Notes: generated by a model from the sequence alone, not told the origin. Shown: positions 28,652 through 38,017, counted from the stretch's first letter. The stretch is 59,070 nt of DNA from Desulfovibrio sp. (GCA_031291035.1 JAISLI010000047.1:1-59070); one strand, 5' to 3'. Translations and numbers: made by a program.

Positions 28652-29821
28652 ATGCCCATTAAAGAACTTAAAGATATTGAGGTGAAAGACAAAACCGTCG
28701 TTGTCCGCCAGGATCTCAATGTGCCCATGAAGAACGGGGCCATCAGCAACGACAAACGCATACGCGCCGCCGCGCCAACCATCAGGGACGCCCTCGCCCG
28801 GGGCGCGGGCGTGATTGTGCTTTCGCATCTCGGCCGTCCCGCGGAAGGACAGTACGAGGAGCAGTTCTCCCTCAAACCCGTGGCCGCCCGCCTGTCGGAA
28901 CTGATCGGGCGGCCCGTGCCCCTTGTGAGGGAGATCGCCCAGGCCGCGGCCGCGCCGGGGCAGTGCGTTATGCTGGAAAATGTGCGTTTTTTCAAGGGCG
29001 AAAAGAAGAATGATCCTGAACTGGCCGGCAAGTTTGCCGCAATGGGCGATATCTATGTGATGGACGCCTTCGGCGCGTCCCACAGGGCGCACGCCTCCAC
29101 GGAGGGCGCGGTGCGCCGCGCGCGCGTGGCCTGCGCCGGACCGCTGATGGCGGCTGAACTGGCGGCTTTCGCCAGAGTGCTGGATAATCCGGAGCGTCCG
29201 ATTGCCGCCGTGATCGGCGGGGCCAAGGTTTCCACCAAGCTGGCGCTTCTGGAAAATCTGCTTTCCGGGGTGGACTGTCTGATCGTGGGCGGCGGTATTG
29301 CCAACACATTCCTGGCGGCGGCGGGCTTCAAAGTGGGAACATCCCTCTGCGAGCCGGATCTGCTTGCCGAAGCCAAAAAAATTATGGACAAGGCGCACGC
29401 TCTGGGCAGAGATTTGCCTTTGCCTGTCGATGTGGTGACGGCGACGCGACTGGCCCCCGGTCAGAAGGCCGTCACCCGTGATGTCGCGGCGGTGCCGGCC
29501 AGTGAGATGATACTGGACATAGGACCCAAAACCGTCAGACTTTATGAAGGTCTGCTTGCCGGGGCCGCCACCGTGGTGTGGAACGGGCCTGTGGGCGCCT
29601 TTGAAACCACGCCGTTCGGCGCGGGCACCAGAGCGCTCGCGCGGGCGCTGGCCGGGTCCGGGGCCTTTGTTGTTGTCGGCGGAGGGGACACCGTGGCCGC
29701 CGTGGAAGATTACGGGCTTGCGGATTCTATGGGCTATATTTCCACCGGAGGGGGCGCGGCGCTGGAACTTCTGGAAGGCAAACTGCTGCCGTCTGTCGCG
29801 GCGTTGCAGGAACACGCCTGA
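28652..29821 (+). CDS. pgk: Phosphoglycerate kinase
   Basis: Transfers phosphate between 1,3-bisphosphoglycerate and ADP in glycolysis. 389 residues. Motifs: VVVRQDLNVPMKNG, LSHLGRP, MLENVRFFKGE, DAFGASHRAHAST, VIGGAKVSTKLALLENLL and VVGGGDTVAAVEDYG. The ATG lies 3 bases after the stop of the M20 gene, with AAGGA overlapping that gene's end, so it is read as the last gene of the run starting at rpe/tkt. Confidence 0.97.
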   Translation: MPIKELKDIEVKDKTVVVRQDLNVPMKNGAISNDKRIRAAAPTIRDALARGAGVIVLSHLGRPAEGQYEEQFSLKPVAARLSELIGRPVPLVREIAQAAAAPGQCVMLENVRFFKGEKKNDPELAGKFAAMGDIYVMDAFGASHRAHASTEGAVRRARVACAGPLMAAELAAFARVLDNPERPIAAVIGGAKVSTKLALLENLLSGVDCLIVGGGIANTFLAAAGFKVGTSLCEPDLLAEAKKIMDKAHALGRDLPLPVDVVTATRLAPGQKAVTRDVAAVPASEMILDIGPKTVRLYEGLLAGAATVVWNGPVGAFETTPFGAGTRALARALAGSGAFVVVGGGDTVAAVEDYGLADSMGYISTGGGAALELLEGKLLPSVAALQEHA

Positions 29822-29845
29822 CGGAAAATCATACCGGGAGGTAGA

Positions 29846-30601
29846 GTGCGGCGTTTTTATCAGGAAAGCTGGCAGGGGATACCCTTTACCGTCTTTGCGC
29901 ACATTTCCTTTTTTCATCTGGCGGAGCCCCGCTTCTATGCCGTTTTTTACGAGGAGCTCTTCCGCCGGTACAAAGATTGGGACGATTTGCCCTCCGTCTG
30001 GCGCACCAACAAAAACAGGGACGCCAAATGGCTCGCTGACCGGCTGCGCGCCCGGAAGGGAAAAAGCGGGCCTTTGCGCGCGCTTTCCATCGGCAGCGGC
30101 GTGGGGTACATGGAGAAAGTGTTGCTGGACGAAATGCCGGAACTGGAGCTGCATGTCAATGAGCCAAGCACCGTGGGCATGAAATGGCTGCGCCGGCACA
30201 TCCCCGCGGAGCGCATTTACATCGGGCTGCCGTCGGCCTGTCTGCCCCCTGATGTGCATTACGACATGATATATCTTTCCGCCGTCGATTACGGCGTCAA
30301 CACCCAGGAAATGGAGCATCTGCTCGGCCAGTTGCGCGCGCAGCTCGCGCCGGGCGGGGAAACGGTCTGTCTCTCCGCTTCATTGCTGGAAGAGGAATCC
30401 TGCATCGGCAGCCTTGTGAATACCCTTAAAATAATCATACGCGGCGTCCTGCACTGCATGGGCATACGCCGTCAGCAGTTCTGGGGCTGGCGCCGCACCA
30501 GGAAAGAATACCACCGCCTCTTCCTGCAGGCCGGCTTTGACAACATCGCGGACGGCCGTCTTGACGACGATTTTGACACCTATTGGATCAGAGGAGATTA
30601 G
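29846..30601 (+). CDS. SAM-dependent methyltransferase-like protein
   Basis: Probable class I methyltransferase, 251 residues. The SAM-binding motif I is recognisable as LSIGSGVGYMEKVLLDEMP with a following acidic position (LHVNEPS), and motif II/III as YDMIYLSAVDYGV and LAPGGETVCLSAS. The N-terminal 70 residues (aromatic-rich, KDWDDLPSVWRTNKNRDAKWL) are unlike the common families, and a basic, hydrophobic segment near 195-215 (LKIIIRGVLHCMGI) may touch the membrane. The GTG start is set by GGGAGG 5 bases upstream. Often such proteins sit in surface glycan clusters; the substrate is unknown. Confidence 0.7.
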   Translation: MRRFYQESWQGIPFTVFAHISFFHLAEPRFYAVFYEELFRRYKDWDDLPSVWRTNKNRDAKWLADRLRARKGKSGPLRALSIGSGVGYMEKVLLDEMPELELHVNEPSTVGMKWLRRHIPAERIYIGLPSACLPPDVHYDMIYLSAVDYGVNTQEMEHLLGQLRAQLAPGGETVCLSASLLEEESCIGSLVNTLKIIIRGVLHCMGIRRQQFWGWRRTRKEYHRLFLQAGFDNIADGRLDDDFDTYWIRGD

Positions 30602-30881
30602 GACATTTAACCCTTGGGAAACGCTGATTAATTCAATTCATACCGAAATGCCACTCATTCCCTTTTTTGTCTGGCGCATTTCCGGATCGCGTTCTCTTTT
30701 TGCGTTCTTGGTTGAACTCGGGGCTCTAGGGTAGTTCAGGAGTGAAGCGCTTCAGCCTTTACTCCTTATACTTGGCCTTTTGTCTTTACCCTGACTCGCG
30801 GGGCGGGTCCATACATGCCCCGGAAATTTTTTGGACTGTCCGGGAAAAAAGAGGAGAAGCGGGACGGGCGCTCCACGGAAA
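30602..30881. other. AT-richer intergenic stretch, possible element relic
   Basis: About 280 bases between two convergent genes hold no supportable gene. G+C is lower than nearby. A phrase ggaaacgctgattaatt near its left end is reminiscent of insertion-sequence ends, and an imperfect inverted repeat (ggagtgaagc ... ttactcc) lies at about 30740-30772. No transposase frame is present. Confidence 0.35.
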
Positions 30882-32567
30882 TCAACGCGTCAGTTTGCGG
30901 AATTTGACCCTGCGCGGCATATCCGCCGCCTTGCCCAGGCGTTTTTTCCGGGCTTCCTCGTATTCGGAATAATTGCCCTCAAAGTAAACCACGTCAGAAT
31001 TCCCCTCAAAGGCCAGAATGTGGCTTGCCACGCGATCCAGAAACCACCGGTCATGACTGATGACAAGGGCGCATCCGGCGAAATTGTCCAAAGCGTCTTC
31101 AAGGGCGCGTACGGTGTTGACGTCAATGTCGTTGGTGGGCTCGTCGAGCAGCAGAATGTTGGCGCCTGATTTGAGCATGAGGCTCAGGTGCAGACGGTTT
31201 CGCTCTCCTCCTGAAAGGTTTTCCGTCTTTTTCTGCTGGTCGGCGCCGTAAAAATTGAAGCGCGCGCAATAGGCCCGCGCGTTCATTTCCCTGTTGCCGA
31301 GCCTGATGCTTTCCTGTCCGCCGCTGACGAGTTCATATACCGTCTTGCCCGGCGTCAGGGATGCGCGGCTCTGGTCAACGTAGGCAAAGCGCACGGTTTC
31401 TCCCACCGTCAGTGTGCCGGAGTCAGGCTTTTCGTCGCCGGTCAGCAGTTTAAAAAAAGTCGTCTTGCCCGCCCCGTTGGGACCGACAAGGCCGACAATG
31501 GCTCCCGGCGGGATGACGGCACTGACGTTTTCCATAAGAAGCTTTCCTCCGAGGCTCTTGCTTACGCCGGATAATTCAAGAACACTTTTGCCCAGACGAG
31601 GCCCGGGCGGAATATAAATTTCCAGATCAGGGGCACGTTTTTCGCTCTCGTGGGAAAGCATGGCCTCGTAGGCGTTGAGTCTCGCCTTGCCTTTGGCGTG
31701 GCGGCCTTTGGGCGACATGCGTATCCACTCCAGCTCGCGGGCCAGCGTTTTCTGACGTCGGGCTTCCATTTTTTCCTCACCGGCGAGGCGTTTCTGCTTC
31801 TGCTCCAGCCAGGAGGAATAGTTGCCCTTCCAGGGAATTCCCCTGCCCCTGTCCAGTTCCAGTATCCAGCCGGCGACATTGTCCAGAAAATACCTGTCGT
31901 GGGTTACGGCAATGACGGTGCCGGGGAAGGTGGAGAGATAGCGTTCAAGCCAGGCCACGGACTCAGCGTCGAGATGGTTGGTCGGTTCGTCCAGCAACAG
32001 TATATCCGGATTCTGCAACAAAAGCCGGCACAGGGCCACACGGCGGCGCTCGCCGCCGGAGACGCGATCAACAGGCATGTCCGCCGGCGGACAGCGCAAG
32101 GCGTCCATGGCCATTTCCAGACGCGCGTCCAAATCCCAGATGTTTCTGGCGTCCATCAGTTCCTGCACCTCGGCCTGTCTGGCTATCAGCGCGTCCATTT
32201 CTCCTCCGGGGTCCAGGGGTTCGGCAAAGCGGGCGTTGATGGCTTCAAACTCCCTGGCAATGGCCGTGAGCTCCTTGACGCCTTCTTCCACAACTTCGCG
32301 TACGGTACGTTTTTCAGACGCGAGGGGTTCCTGTTCCAGATAGCCGATGCTGTATCCCGGAGCCAAAACGGTTTTTCCGTCAAAGGCCGGATCCACGCCG
32401 GCGAGAATTTTCAGAAGCGACGATTTTCCGGCGCCGTTCATGCCCAGAACGCCGATTTTTGCCCCATAGAAATAGGAAAGGGAAATATCCTTGAGCACTT
32501 CCTTCCGGTCGTGGCGCTTGGAAACGCGAATCATGGAATAGATAACTTTGTCCGGTTCGTTGCCCAT
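30882..32567 (-). CDS. ettA: ABC-F ATPase EttA
   Basis: Energy-dependent translational throttle protein, a soluble ABC-F ATPase that binds the ribosomal E site. Two ATPase domains are joined by the charged P-site linker (YSSWLEQKQKRLAGEEK region). Walker A: GMNGAGKSS and GPNGAGKTT; signatures VSGGERRRVAL and LSGGERNRLHL; Walker B LLLDEPTNHLD and LLLDEPTNDID. The N-terminus NEPDKVIYSMIRVSKRHDRKE is the EttA-type start. Two ATGs are adjacent (32570 and 32567); AGGA suits the second, giving 561 residues. No transmembrane domains. Confidence 0.95.
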   Translation of the reverse strand: MGNEPDKVIYSMIRVSKRHDRKEVLKDISLSYFYGAKIGVLGMNGAGKSSLLKILAGVDPAFDGKTVLAPGYSIGYLEQEPLASEKRTVREVVEEGVKELTAIAREFEAINARFAEPLDPGGEMDALIARQAEVQELMDARNIWDLDARLEMAMDALRCPPADMPVDRVSGGERRRVALCRLLLQNPDILLLDEPTNHLDAESVAWLERYLSTFPGTVIAVTHDRYFLDNVAGWILELDRGRGIPWKGNYSSWLEQKQKRLAGEEKMEARRQKTLARELEWIRMSPKGRHAKGKARLNAYEAMLSHESEKRAPDLEIYIPPGPRLGKSVLELSGVSKSLGGKLLMENVSAVIPPGAIVGLVGPNGAGKTTFFKLLTGDEKPDSGTLTVGETVRFAYVDQSRASLTPGKTVYELVSGGQESIRLGNREMNARAYCARFNFYGADQQKKTENLSGGERNRLHLSLMLKSGANILLLDEPTNDIDVNTVRALEDALDNFAGCALVISHDRWFLDRVASHILAFEGNSDVVYFEGNYSEYEEARKKRLGKAADMPRRVKFRKLTR

Positions 32568-32696
32568 CATGTCCTCGCAGAAAAGTTTATTGCTTTTACA
32601 TAGCCGGAACACGACATTTTTTCAAGGTGATAAATCCGGCGAAACTTTGTATGGTCAGCCCGTGTTACGGAAATTCATCACAAAAGGATGCGTTCC

Positions 32697-33287
32697 ATGC
32701 CTGGACCCACCCGGCGAGTCGGGAATCCCGATGTTCTGCTCACATGGATTCCCGCTCTCGTTGTAATAGTGATCGGCGTCATATTCTGCTTTCGTATGCT
32801 GAAACGCGGGATCAGCACGCTGGAAAAGACCAGAATGCGCCATTATGAAGACATTCGCGCCAGGGAACAGCGAGTTCAGGAGGATGTAAAAAGTATTTCC
32901 CGGAGCGAGCGTCTCCGCCTGGCGCATGCCGCCATAGCCGATTTATTGCGTCTGGAAGGAAATCGCGCGGGATTTTCGCTCAACTCGCGGGGTTCAACGC
33001 TGTTGCTGAATACGCCGGACGGCGTCTGGCGCGTGAGTCTTGACATGCGGGAAAGGATGTCGCTCCACACGCGCAGAGTGTTGCACGGCAGGGAGTGCTG
33101 GCGGTTGAGCGGTTTCGGCTGCGAGGAAAAATTCGCCGATTTGTCCGGGTTGATGCGCAGCCTGACGGCATATCTGCGCGGTGAAAAGCCCACCGGAACC
33201 GCGCCGGCGACATTTTTGCGCCGTACGCCGGACCGCGCACCGGGCGATGCGTTCAAAACACGAGTCACTTCAGGAAGGCTTCCCTGA
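32697..33287 (+). CDS. Hypothetical single-pass membrane protein
   Basis: Not recognised. 196 residues from the ATG at 32697, chosen because AAAGGA lies 8 bases upstream. One transmembrane helix near the N-terminus (VLLTWIPALVVIVIGVIFCF) is followed by a charged coiled-coil-like region (MLKRGISTLEKTRMRHYEDIRAREQRVQEDVKS in part) and a cytoplasmic or periplasmic domain without known motifs. Its 3' end overlaps the convergent thioesterase gene by 23 bases. Confidence 0.6.
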   Translation: MPGPTRRVGNPDVLLTWIPALVVIVIGVIFCFRMLKRGISTLEKTRMRHYEDIRAREQRVQEDVKSISRSERLRLAHAAIADLLRLEGNRAGFSLNSRGSTLLLNTPDGVWRVSLDMRERMSLHTRRVLHGRECWRLSGFGCEEKFADLSGLMRSLTAYLRGEKPTGTAPATFLRRTPDRAPGDAFKTRVTSGRLP

Positions 33288-33678
33288 ACCACGGAGGGAC
33301 CGCAACGGGCCTGCCCCCCTTGTCAACAAAGGCGTGTTGCGTCATTCCCTCGGCCAGAAGTTGCCTCTTGTCCTGATCCCGTATCTCGTATACAAAGCGC
33401 AAGGACGCGCGCTTCAGTTCGCTGACGCCCGCGCGGACATGCAGCAGGTCGTCGTAGCGGGCCGGCGCGCGGTAACGACACCGCGCCTCGCGGACCGGCA
33501 GAAAAATGCCCCGTTGTTCCACAACGCTGTACCTTATGCCGTGCTGACGGGTGTATTCGTTGCGGGCCCGCTCAAAAAGGTGCAGGTATTCGGCATAATA
33601 CAACACGCCCATCGTGTCGGTTTCGCCATACGACACGCGATGGGGGAGCCAGACATCAGGAACGGGAAAATCATGCAT
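33265..33678 (-). CDS. Acyl-CoA thioesterase, YbgC/4HBT family
   Basis: Hot-dog fold thioesterase, 137 residues. The family motif with catalytic Asp is RVSYGETDTMGVLYYAEYLHLFERARNEY; further conserved parts are ARCRYRAPARYDDLLHV and SLRFVYEIRDQ. In many proteobacteria the homologue sits with tol-pal genes; here it is alone, divergent from mltA. It probably cleaves short or medium acyl-CoA or acyl-ACP; the substrate is not predictable. Confidence 0.88.
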   Translation of the reverse strand: MHDFPVPDVWLPHRVSYGETDTMGVLYYAEYLHLFERARNEYTRQHGIRYSVVEQRGIFLPVREARCRYRAPARYDDLLHVRAGVSELKRASLRFVYEIRDQDKRQLLAEGMTQHAFVDKGGRPVAVPPWFREAFLK

Positions 33679-33780
33679 GAACGGATACCTGCCTTACATG
33701 CGCCGTGCCGGGCGCGGTTTCCAAAAAACAATGACCCGGCGGACGCTTTGACCGACCGGCAAAGGAAAAACCTCCACAAT

Positions 33781-34905
33781 ATGAAACGGAACGGACCGGC
33801 GCAAATTTTCTCCCTGCCCGTCCTGCTTTTGCTCTGCCTCTGTTTTTTCGCCTGCGCCAAAAAAGCGCCGGGCAGGGCCGTCCCGCCCATTGGCCCGCCA
33901 GTCGCTTTTGAAAGCCCCGCCTTTTTTGTCGGCAACCTTGCCCCGGGCAACCAAAACCTGAAAAGCTGGATTGATATTGCCCCCACCCTGCGCAAATCAC
34001 TGCTCCATGTCAAGGGCAAAGCCGGCGATGTCGTCGCCGTACGACGCCCGGGGCTGACATTGACTTACGGTGACCTTGCCCGCACTTTGACCCGTCTGCA
34101 GGAACTTCTGCCCCGGCTGGATGCCGAGCCGCAACTTTTTTTGCTGCATTTCCGCTGGATTGAACTGAACGGAGGGATCAATTATTCCGGATATTATGAA
34201 CCGATTCTGCGGGCAAGCCGGACGCGCGCGGCCGGCTATCCGCAGCCCCTTTACCATTGCCCGCCCGAATTGAAAAGGCGGCGTCACAGCGGCAAATTTT
34301 ATACACGCCGAGCAATAGAAGAAAAACAAGTACTTGCCGACAGGGGTCTTGAACTTGCCTGGGTTGCGGATCCCGTTGATTCGTTTTTTCTGGAAATCCA
34401 GGGGTCCGGCAGTCTGCTTTTTGAGGATGGCACGCGGGTCCACGTCAATTATGACTGCCAAAACGGCCACAAATACAAAAGTTCCGGGAAAATAATGAGG
34501 GAAAAGGGCTTGCTGGAGCGCGGAGATATTTATGAACAGCGCGAATGGTTCAAGAAAAATCCGGACAGAGTGCGTGAGATTTTGAATGACAACCCGAGCT
34601 ATGTTTTTTTCCACCCTGGCGATCGCGGTCCCATTGGCGCCATGGGACACGAGGTTGACCCATGGCTGTCCATTGCCACGTCAAGAAGCCACATTCCCCT
34701 CGGAGCTGTCGTCGCCTACGGCGTCAATGCGCCTGATCCGCTGCACGGCCGCGTGCCGTTGCGCGGCATAGGTTTCGCCCAGGATGTCGGGGGCGCCATC
34801 AAGGGCAACAGGATAGACATTTTTTGCGGCTCCGATGAAAGGGCCAATTATGTCGCCAGCCATCTGGATGCAAAAGGCCCCGCCTGGGTGTTGACGGCGA
34901 AATAA
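33781..34905 (+). CDS. mltA: Membrane-bound lytic murein transglycosylase A, lipoprotein
   Basis: Cleaves peptidoglycan glycan strands to 1,6-anhydro ends at the outer membrane. The ATG at 33781 begins a lipoprotein signal peptide with the lipobox CFFAC around residue 20. The MltA fold motifs are NGGINYSGYYEPIL and YQ-like segment (LYHCPPELKR), and the catalytic aspartate lies near WVADPVDSFFLEIQGSG. The 3D-domain end shows GAVVAYGVNAPDP, RGIGFAQDVGGAIKGNRIDIFCG. 374 residues. The frame is open far upstream (33181) but that part is a shadow of two other genes. Ends 3 bases before a convergent aminopeptidase gene. Confidence 0.93.
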   Translation: MKRNGPAQIFSLPVLLLLCLCFFACAKKAPGRAVPPIGPPVAFESPAFFVGNLAPGNQNLKSWIDIAPTLRKSLLHVKGKAGDVVAVRRPGLTLTYGDLARTLTRLQELLPRLDAEPQLFLLHFRWIELNGGINYSGYYEPILRASRTRAAGYPQPLYHCPPELKRRRHSGKFYTRRAIEEKQVLADRGLELAWVADPVDSFFLEIQGSGSLLFEDGTRVHVNYDCQNGHKYKSSGKIMREKGLLERGDIYEQREWFKKNPDRVREILNDNPSYVFFHPGDRGPIGAMGHEVDPWLSIATSRSHIPLGAVVAYGVNAPDPLHGRVPLRGIGFAQDVGGAIKGNRIDIFCGSDERANYVASHLDAKGPAWVLTAK

Positions 34906-34908
34906 CTT

Positions 34909-36312
34909 TTATGACTCGAAAAAGGCCCTGTACGCCTCCACTGTAAACCAGAGATCGGCGCAACTTGCCAGTTCGCATGGACTGTGCATGGAAAGCACCG
35001 GCGGGCCGAAATCAATAACCCGCATGCCATACGCGGCCAGAAACAAGGCCACTGTGCCGCCCCCTCCCTGGTCCACCTTGCCGAGTTCCGCCGACTGCCA
35101 TGGAATGCCTTTTGCGTTCAACAGGCCGCGCAGGGTTGCGAAATATTCCGCATCGGCTTCGCTGGCGCCGTATTTACCGCGCGATCCCGTGAATTTTGCA
35201 AAACACGGACCGTAACCAAGGCGCGCGGCATTTTGCTTTTCATGCAACTCCTGAAAATCAGGGTCAATGGCGGCCTGTACATCGGCCGCCAGGGCGCGAC
35301 TGTTGAGAAAAACTTCCGGGGTGCGGTTGACGGGCGCGGAGCGGGAGAGAAACCTTTCAACGCAATATTCAAAAAAGCGCGATGCCGCGCCGGTGGCGCC
35401 TTCGGAACCGATTTCCTCCTTGTCCCAAAAAATGACGGCCCTGCTCCGCGTTCCTTTCTTCGCCTGCAGCAGGGCTTCCAGCGCCGCGAATACGCATATC
35501 CTGTCATCCTGCCCGTAGCCGCCCACAAGCGCCCTGTCAAAACCGACAAAACGGGCCGGACCGGCGGGAACGGCCTGCAACTCAGCCGTGATCATGTCTT
35601 CTTCGCAGATGCCGTATTTCGCGTGCAGCAGTTCCAGCAAATGCTCCCTGACTGATTCTCCGCTTTTTTCATCCGGTTCGCCCTTGCCGTGCCCTTTGGC
35701 GATTTTGAGGCTGTGGGCCAGAACAATATTCAACTTCTCGGCCTCAAAAACCTCATTGAGTTTCTGGTCCCCCTGTTTTTGCGCGAGATGAGGCAGGAGA
35801 TCGGCAATGCAGAACATCGGCTCCTCCGGCTTTTCGCCGACGGACACCGGAATTTTTTCCCCATTTTCCCGCACCACCAGACCATGCAGGGCCAAAGGCC
35901 TCGCCAGCCATTGATATTTGCGTATTCCGCCGTAATAATGCGTCTTTGCCTGAACGACGCAGGTTTGTTCCACCAGTGGGCGCTGTTTGAAATCAAGCCG
36001 CGGCGTATCCACATGGGCCGCTATCAGCGCAAGCCCGCTCTGCAACGGCGCCCGGCCGCGTTGCGCCGCGAACACGGCTTTGCCGCGCAGGTCGCAGAAT
36101 ACGCGGTCACCGGAAAATTTTTCGCCGTATTTTGCCTGACGCAAACGTCGACAGACATATTCCACGGTTTCGCGCTCGGTTTTGCAGGCGCTCAGAAAAT
36201 CAATATAGCGCCCGGCCAGGGCCTCGACTTTCTCCCGCAAAGCCGGAGTGTTCAATTTTTTCCATGCGCTTTGAGGCAGATAGGAAAAAAAAATTTTCTT
36301 GTCGCTGTTCAT
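34909..36312 (-). CDS. M18 family zinc aminopeptidase
   Basis: Cytosolic aminopeptidase of the M18 (aspartyl aminopeptidase) family, 467 residues. Binuclear zinc ligands are visible: IAAHVDTPRLDFK, YGQDDRICVFAALEAL, FWDKEEIGSEGATGAAS and, near the end, SMHSPCELASCADL. GAGGT lies 4 bases before the ATG, inside the last codons of folC, so it is the second gene of a folC operon. Confidence 0.93.
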   Translation of the reverse strand: MNSDKKIFFSYLPQSAWKKLNTPALREKVEALAGRYIDFLSACKTERETVEYVCRRLRQAKYGEKFSGDRVFCDLRGKAVFAAQRGRAPLQSGLALIAAHVDTPRLDFKQRPLVEQTCVVQAKTHYYGGIRKYQWLARPLALHGLVVRENGEKIPVSVGEKPEEPMFCIADLLPHLAQKQGDQKLNEVFEAEKLNIVLAHSLKIAKGHGKGEPDEKSGESVREHLLELLHAKYGICEEDMITAELQAVPAGPARFVGFDRALVGGYGQDDRICVFAALEALLQAKKGTRSRAVIFWDKEEIGSEGATGAASRFFEYCVERFLSRSAPVNRTPEVFLNSRALAADVQAAIDPDFQELHEKQNAARLGYGPCFAKFTGSRGKYGASEADAEYFATLRGLLNAKGIPWQSAELGKVDQGGGGTVALFLAAYGMRVIDFGPPVLSMHSPCELASCADLWFTVEAYRAFFES

Positions 36313-36314
36313 TT

Positions 36315-37664
36315 TTACCTCACCAGGTTATCCATTGCTGTGCAACAACATGTTTTTTCACACGAATGCGCCTGTCCGGCCGGGCCTCCCGCAAATCCCG
36401 CCTGTAACGCGCCGGGATAAAGCGCAAAAAATTCCGCCAGCAGGTACAGGGATCCCGTAAACAGCACCGGGCTGACGGAACTGATTCCGGAAGCGCCGTT
36501 CAGGGCGGACAGGGCCGCGGAAATATTTTCAACGGGCCTGGCCGTCCGCGGCACCGTGCCGTTCCAGGCGCGGGTCATCTCCGCGACAGACGCCGCCCGG
36601 AGATTCCGCAAGGCGGGAATATACACCGGCGCGTCGCCGACAAAACGCTTCAGCAGCATGGCGGACGTACGCCAATCCTTGTCCGCGAGGCAGGAAAAAA
36701 CAACGCGGGCAGGCCGGATGCCGGAATCCTGAAGCGCCTCGACCAACGTCTTCATGCCGTGAGGATTGTGAGCTCCGTCCAAAAGCAAATCGGGATATTC
36801 GCGACCGCCCGGAAGGCGTTGCATGCGCCCGGGCAAAAAGGCGCGCCGAAGTCCCCGCTTTTGCGCTTCCGCATTGTCCGCTTCACGCCCGAGTTTTGGA
36901 GCGAGAAAGCGCCAGGCGGCAAAAGCCAGCCCCGCGTTGCGGAGCTGATGGGGGCCGGCGAGATTCGGCCGTAAAGGAGAATCCTTCGGTATGGCCCGGG
37001 CCTGATGCAACCTGGCGCCGTGCCTTCGCGCGGCACCGGCCAGACATTCCGCAGCCCGCGGGTATTGCGCGGCTGTGACGACCACCACGCCGTCACGTAT
37101 GGCGGCGGCTTTGTCCGCGGCTATCCGCGACAGCGATTCCCCCAGCATGTTCCTGTGATCCACGGCAATGGGCGTAAAACAGAGAAGATCGGCTTTCACG
37201 GCGGTTGTGGCGTCGTGGCGGCCGCCAAGGCCGGCCTCAAATATTGCCACATCGACACCGTTTTGCCGGAAGAGCGACGCCGCCAGCGCGGTCAGCCATT
37301 CAAAATAAGTCAGATGCCATGAACATTCGCCAAGCCTGTTGGCGGCCTGAAGCCATTGTTCTTCCGGCAGCGGACGGCCATCAATGCAAATACGCTCCAG
37401 CGGCGAAACAAAATGCGGCGACGTGTACAGGCCGGTACGGCAACCATGGGCCGCACACAGCGAAGCCAGCAGAGAAGCAGTGGAACCTTTGCCGTTGGTG
37501 CCGAGAACCTGGACCGTGATAAACGGCGGCCGTTCAAGGCCCTGAGCGAGCAGAAACCGCCGCATGCGTCCCAGGCCCAGATCCATGTGAAAAAGTCCGA
37601 GACGCTCAAGATGATTCAGCACATCACGAAACGTGTTGAACGTGAAATCCGCGCCGTCCGTCAT
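36315..37664 (-). CDS. folC: Folylpolyglutamate/dihydrofolate synthase
   Basis: Adds glutamate to folates (and may make dihydrofolate). Mur-ligase-type ATPase: VQVLGTNGKGSTASLLASL (P-loop), TGLYTSPHFVSPLERI, FEAGLGGRHDATTA, PIAVDHRNMLG and LLLDGAHNPHG. The start is uncertain: ATG at 37664 places the core about 20 residues in, as in the family; ATG at 37718 (with AGGA) is possible. The upstream open frame to 37826 is not protein but translated CRISPR-like repeat (VSFPSRERGLKPE). The last 25 residues are Cys-rich (EKTCCCTA), unusual for FolC. Confidence 0.93.
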   Translation of the reverse strand: MTDGADFTFNTFRDVLNHLERLGLFHMDLGLGRMRRFLLAQGLERPPFITVQVLGTNGKGSTASLLASLCAAHGCRTGLYTSPHFVSPLERICIDGRPLPEEQWLQAANRLGECSWHLTYFEWLTALAASLFRQNGVDVAIFEAGLGGRHDATTAVKADLLCFTPIAVDHRNMLGESLSRIAADKAAAIRDGVVVVTAAQYPRAAECLAGAARRHGARLHQARAIPKDSPLRPNLAGPHQLRNAGLAFAAWRFLAPKLGREADNAEAQKRGLRRAFLPGRMQRLPGGREYPDLLLDGAHNPHGMKTLVEALQDSGIRPARVVFSCLADKDWRTSAMLLKRFVGDAPVYIPALRNLRAASVAEMTRAWNGTVPRTARPVENISAALSALNGASGISSVSPVLFTGSLYLLAEFFALYPGALQAGFAGGPAGQAHSCEKTCCCTAMDNLVR

Positions 37665-37734
37665 CTCGTCCGAATCGTCCCTGAAATTATGCTGAAAAGC
37701 ATTGAGCGCCCTGTGCATTGTCCTGATCCGCCTA

Positions 37735-37812
37735 AAAGGGAGCGACACCGTTCGCCATGCAATCCCGGTGTTGTCCTCCGGTTTCAATCCACGCTCCCGT
37801 GAAGGGAACGAC
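37735..37812 (-). CRISPR. Relic of a type I-C-like CRISPR array
   Basis: On the minus strand: a 32-base unit at 37812-37781 beginning gtcgttccc and ending gtggattgaaac, as in type I-C repeats with a palindromic core (ttcacgggagcg); a 34-base unique stretch (37780-37747), a normal spacer length; then gtcgctccc and the next 3 bases (37746-37735), matching the repeat start at 10 of 12 positions before diverging. No cas genes, and no further repeats. A single repeat-spacer-partial repeat is evidence of a decayed array rather than a working one. Confidence 0.55.
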
Positions 37813-37890
37813 ACCTGTGTTAGCATATAGCTGGACGATTGGCGAGACCTTCGGGAATTAAATCAGCCCTTATAGTCAATTAACATTAAA

Positions 37891-37997
37891 ATCAAATATA
37901 ATATTTAAAATATTTCAAGAGGTAATACAACAAAAATTCTCAAATTATATTTGGAATTGTTTTAGAATATTGTTCGATTATAAAGTTGAATTGCTAT
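37891..37997 (+). repeat. AT-rich upstream element, copy A (pairs with 45583-45688)
   Basis: About 107 bases that align almost end to end with 45583-45688 (roughly 85 percent by eye). The most conserved part is the right half: caaaaa, tctcaaattat, agaatattgttc and attataaagttgaatt. The copy ends directly at ATG 37996. Very low G+C within a GC-rich genome. Possible promoter hexamers: TTGGAA with GATTAT about 19 bases later. No gene is otherwise present between 37813 and 38017. Confidence 0.8.
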
Positions 37998-38017
37998 GCC
38001 CAAAAATCAAAAACTGA

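Noticed and set aside
37665..37826. N-terminal extension of FolC
   Set aside because: The extra residues are translated CRISPR-like repeat and spacer, not part of the enzyme.
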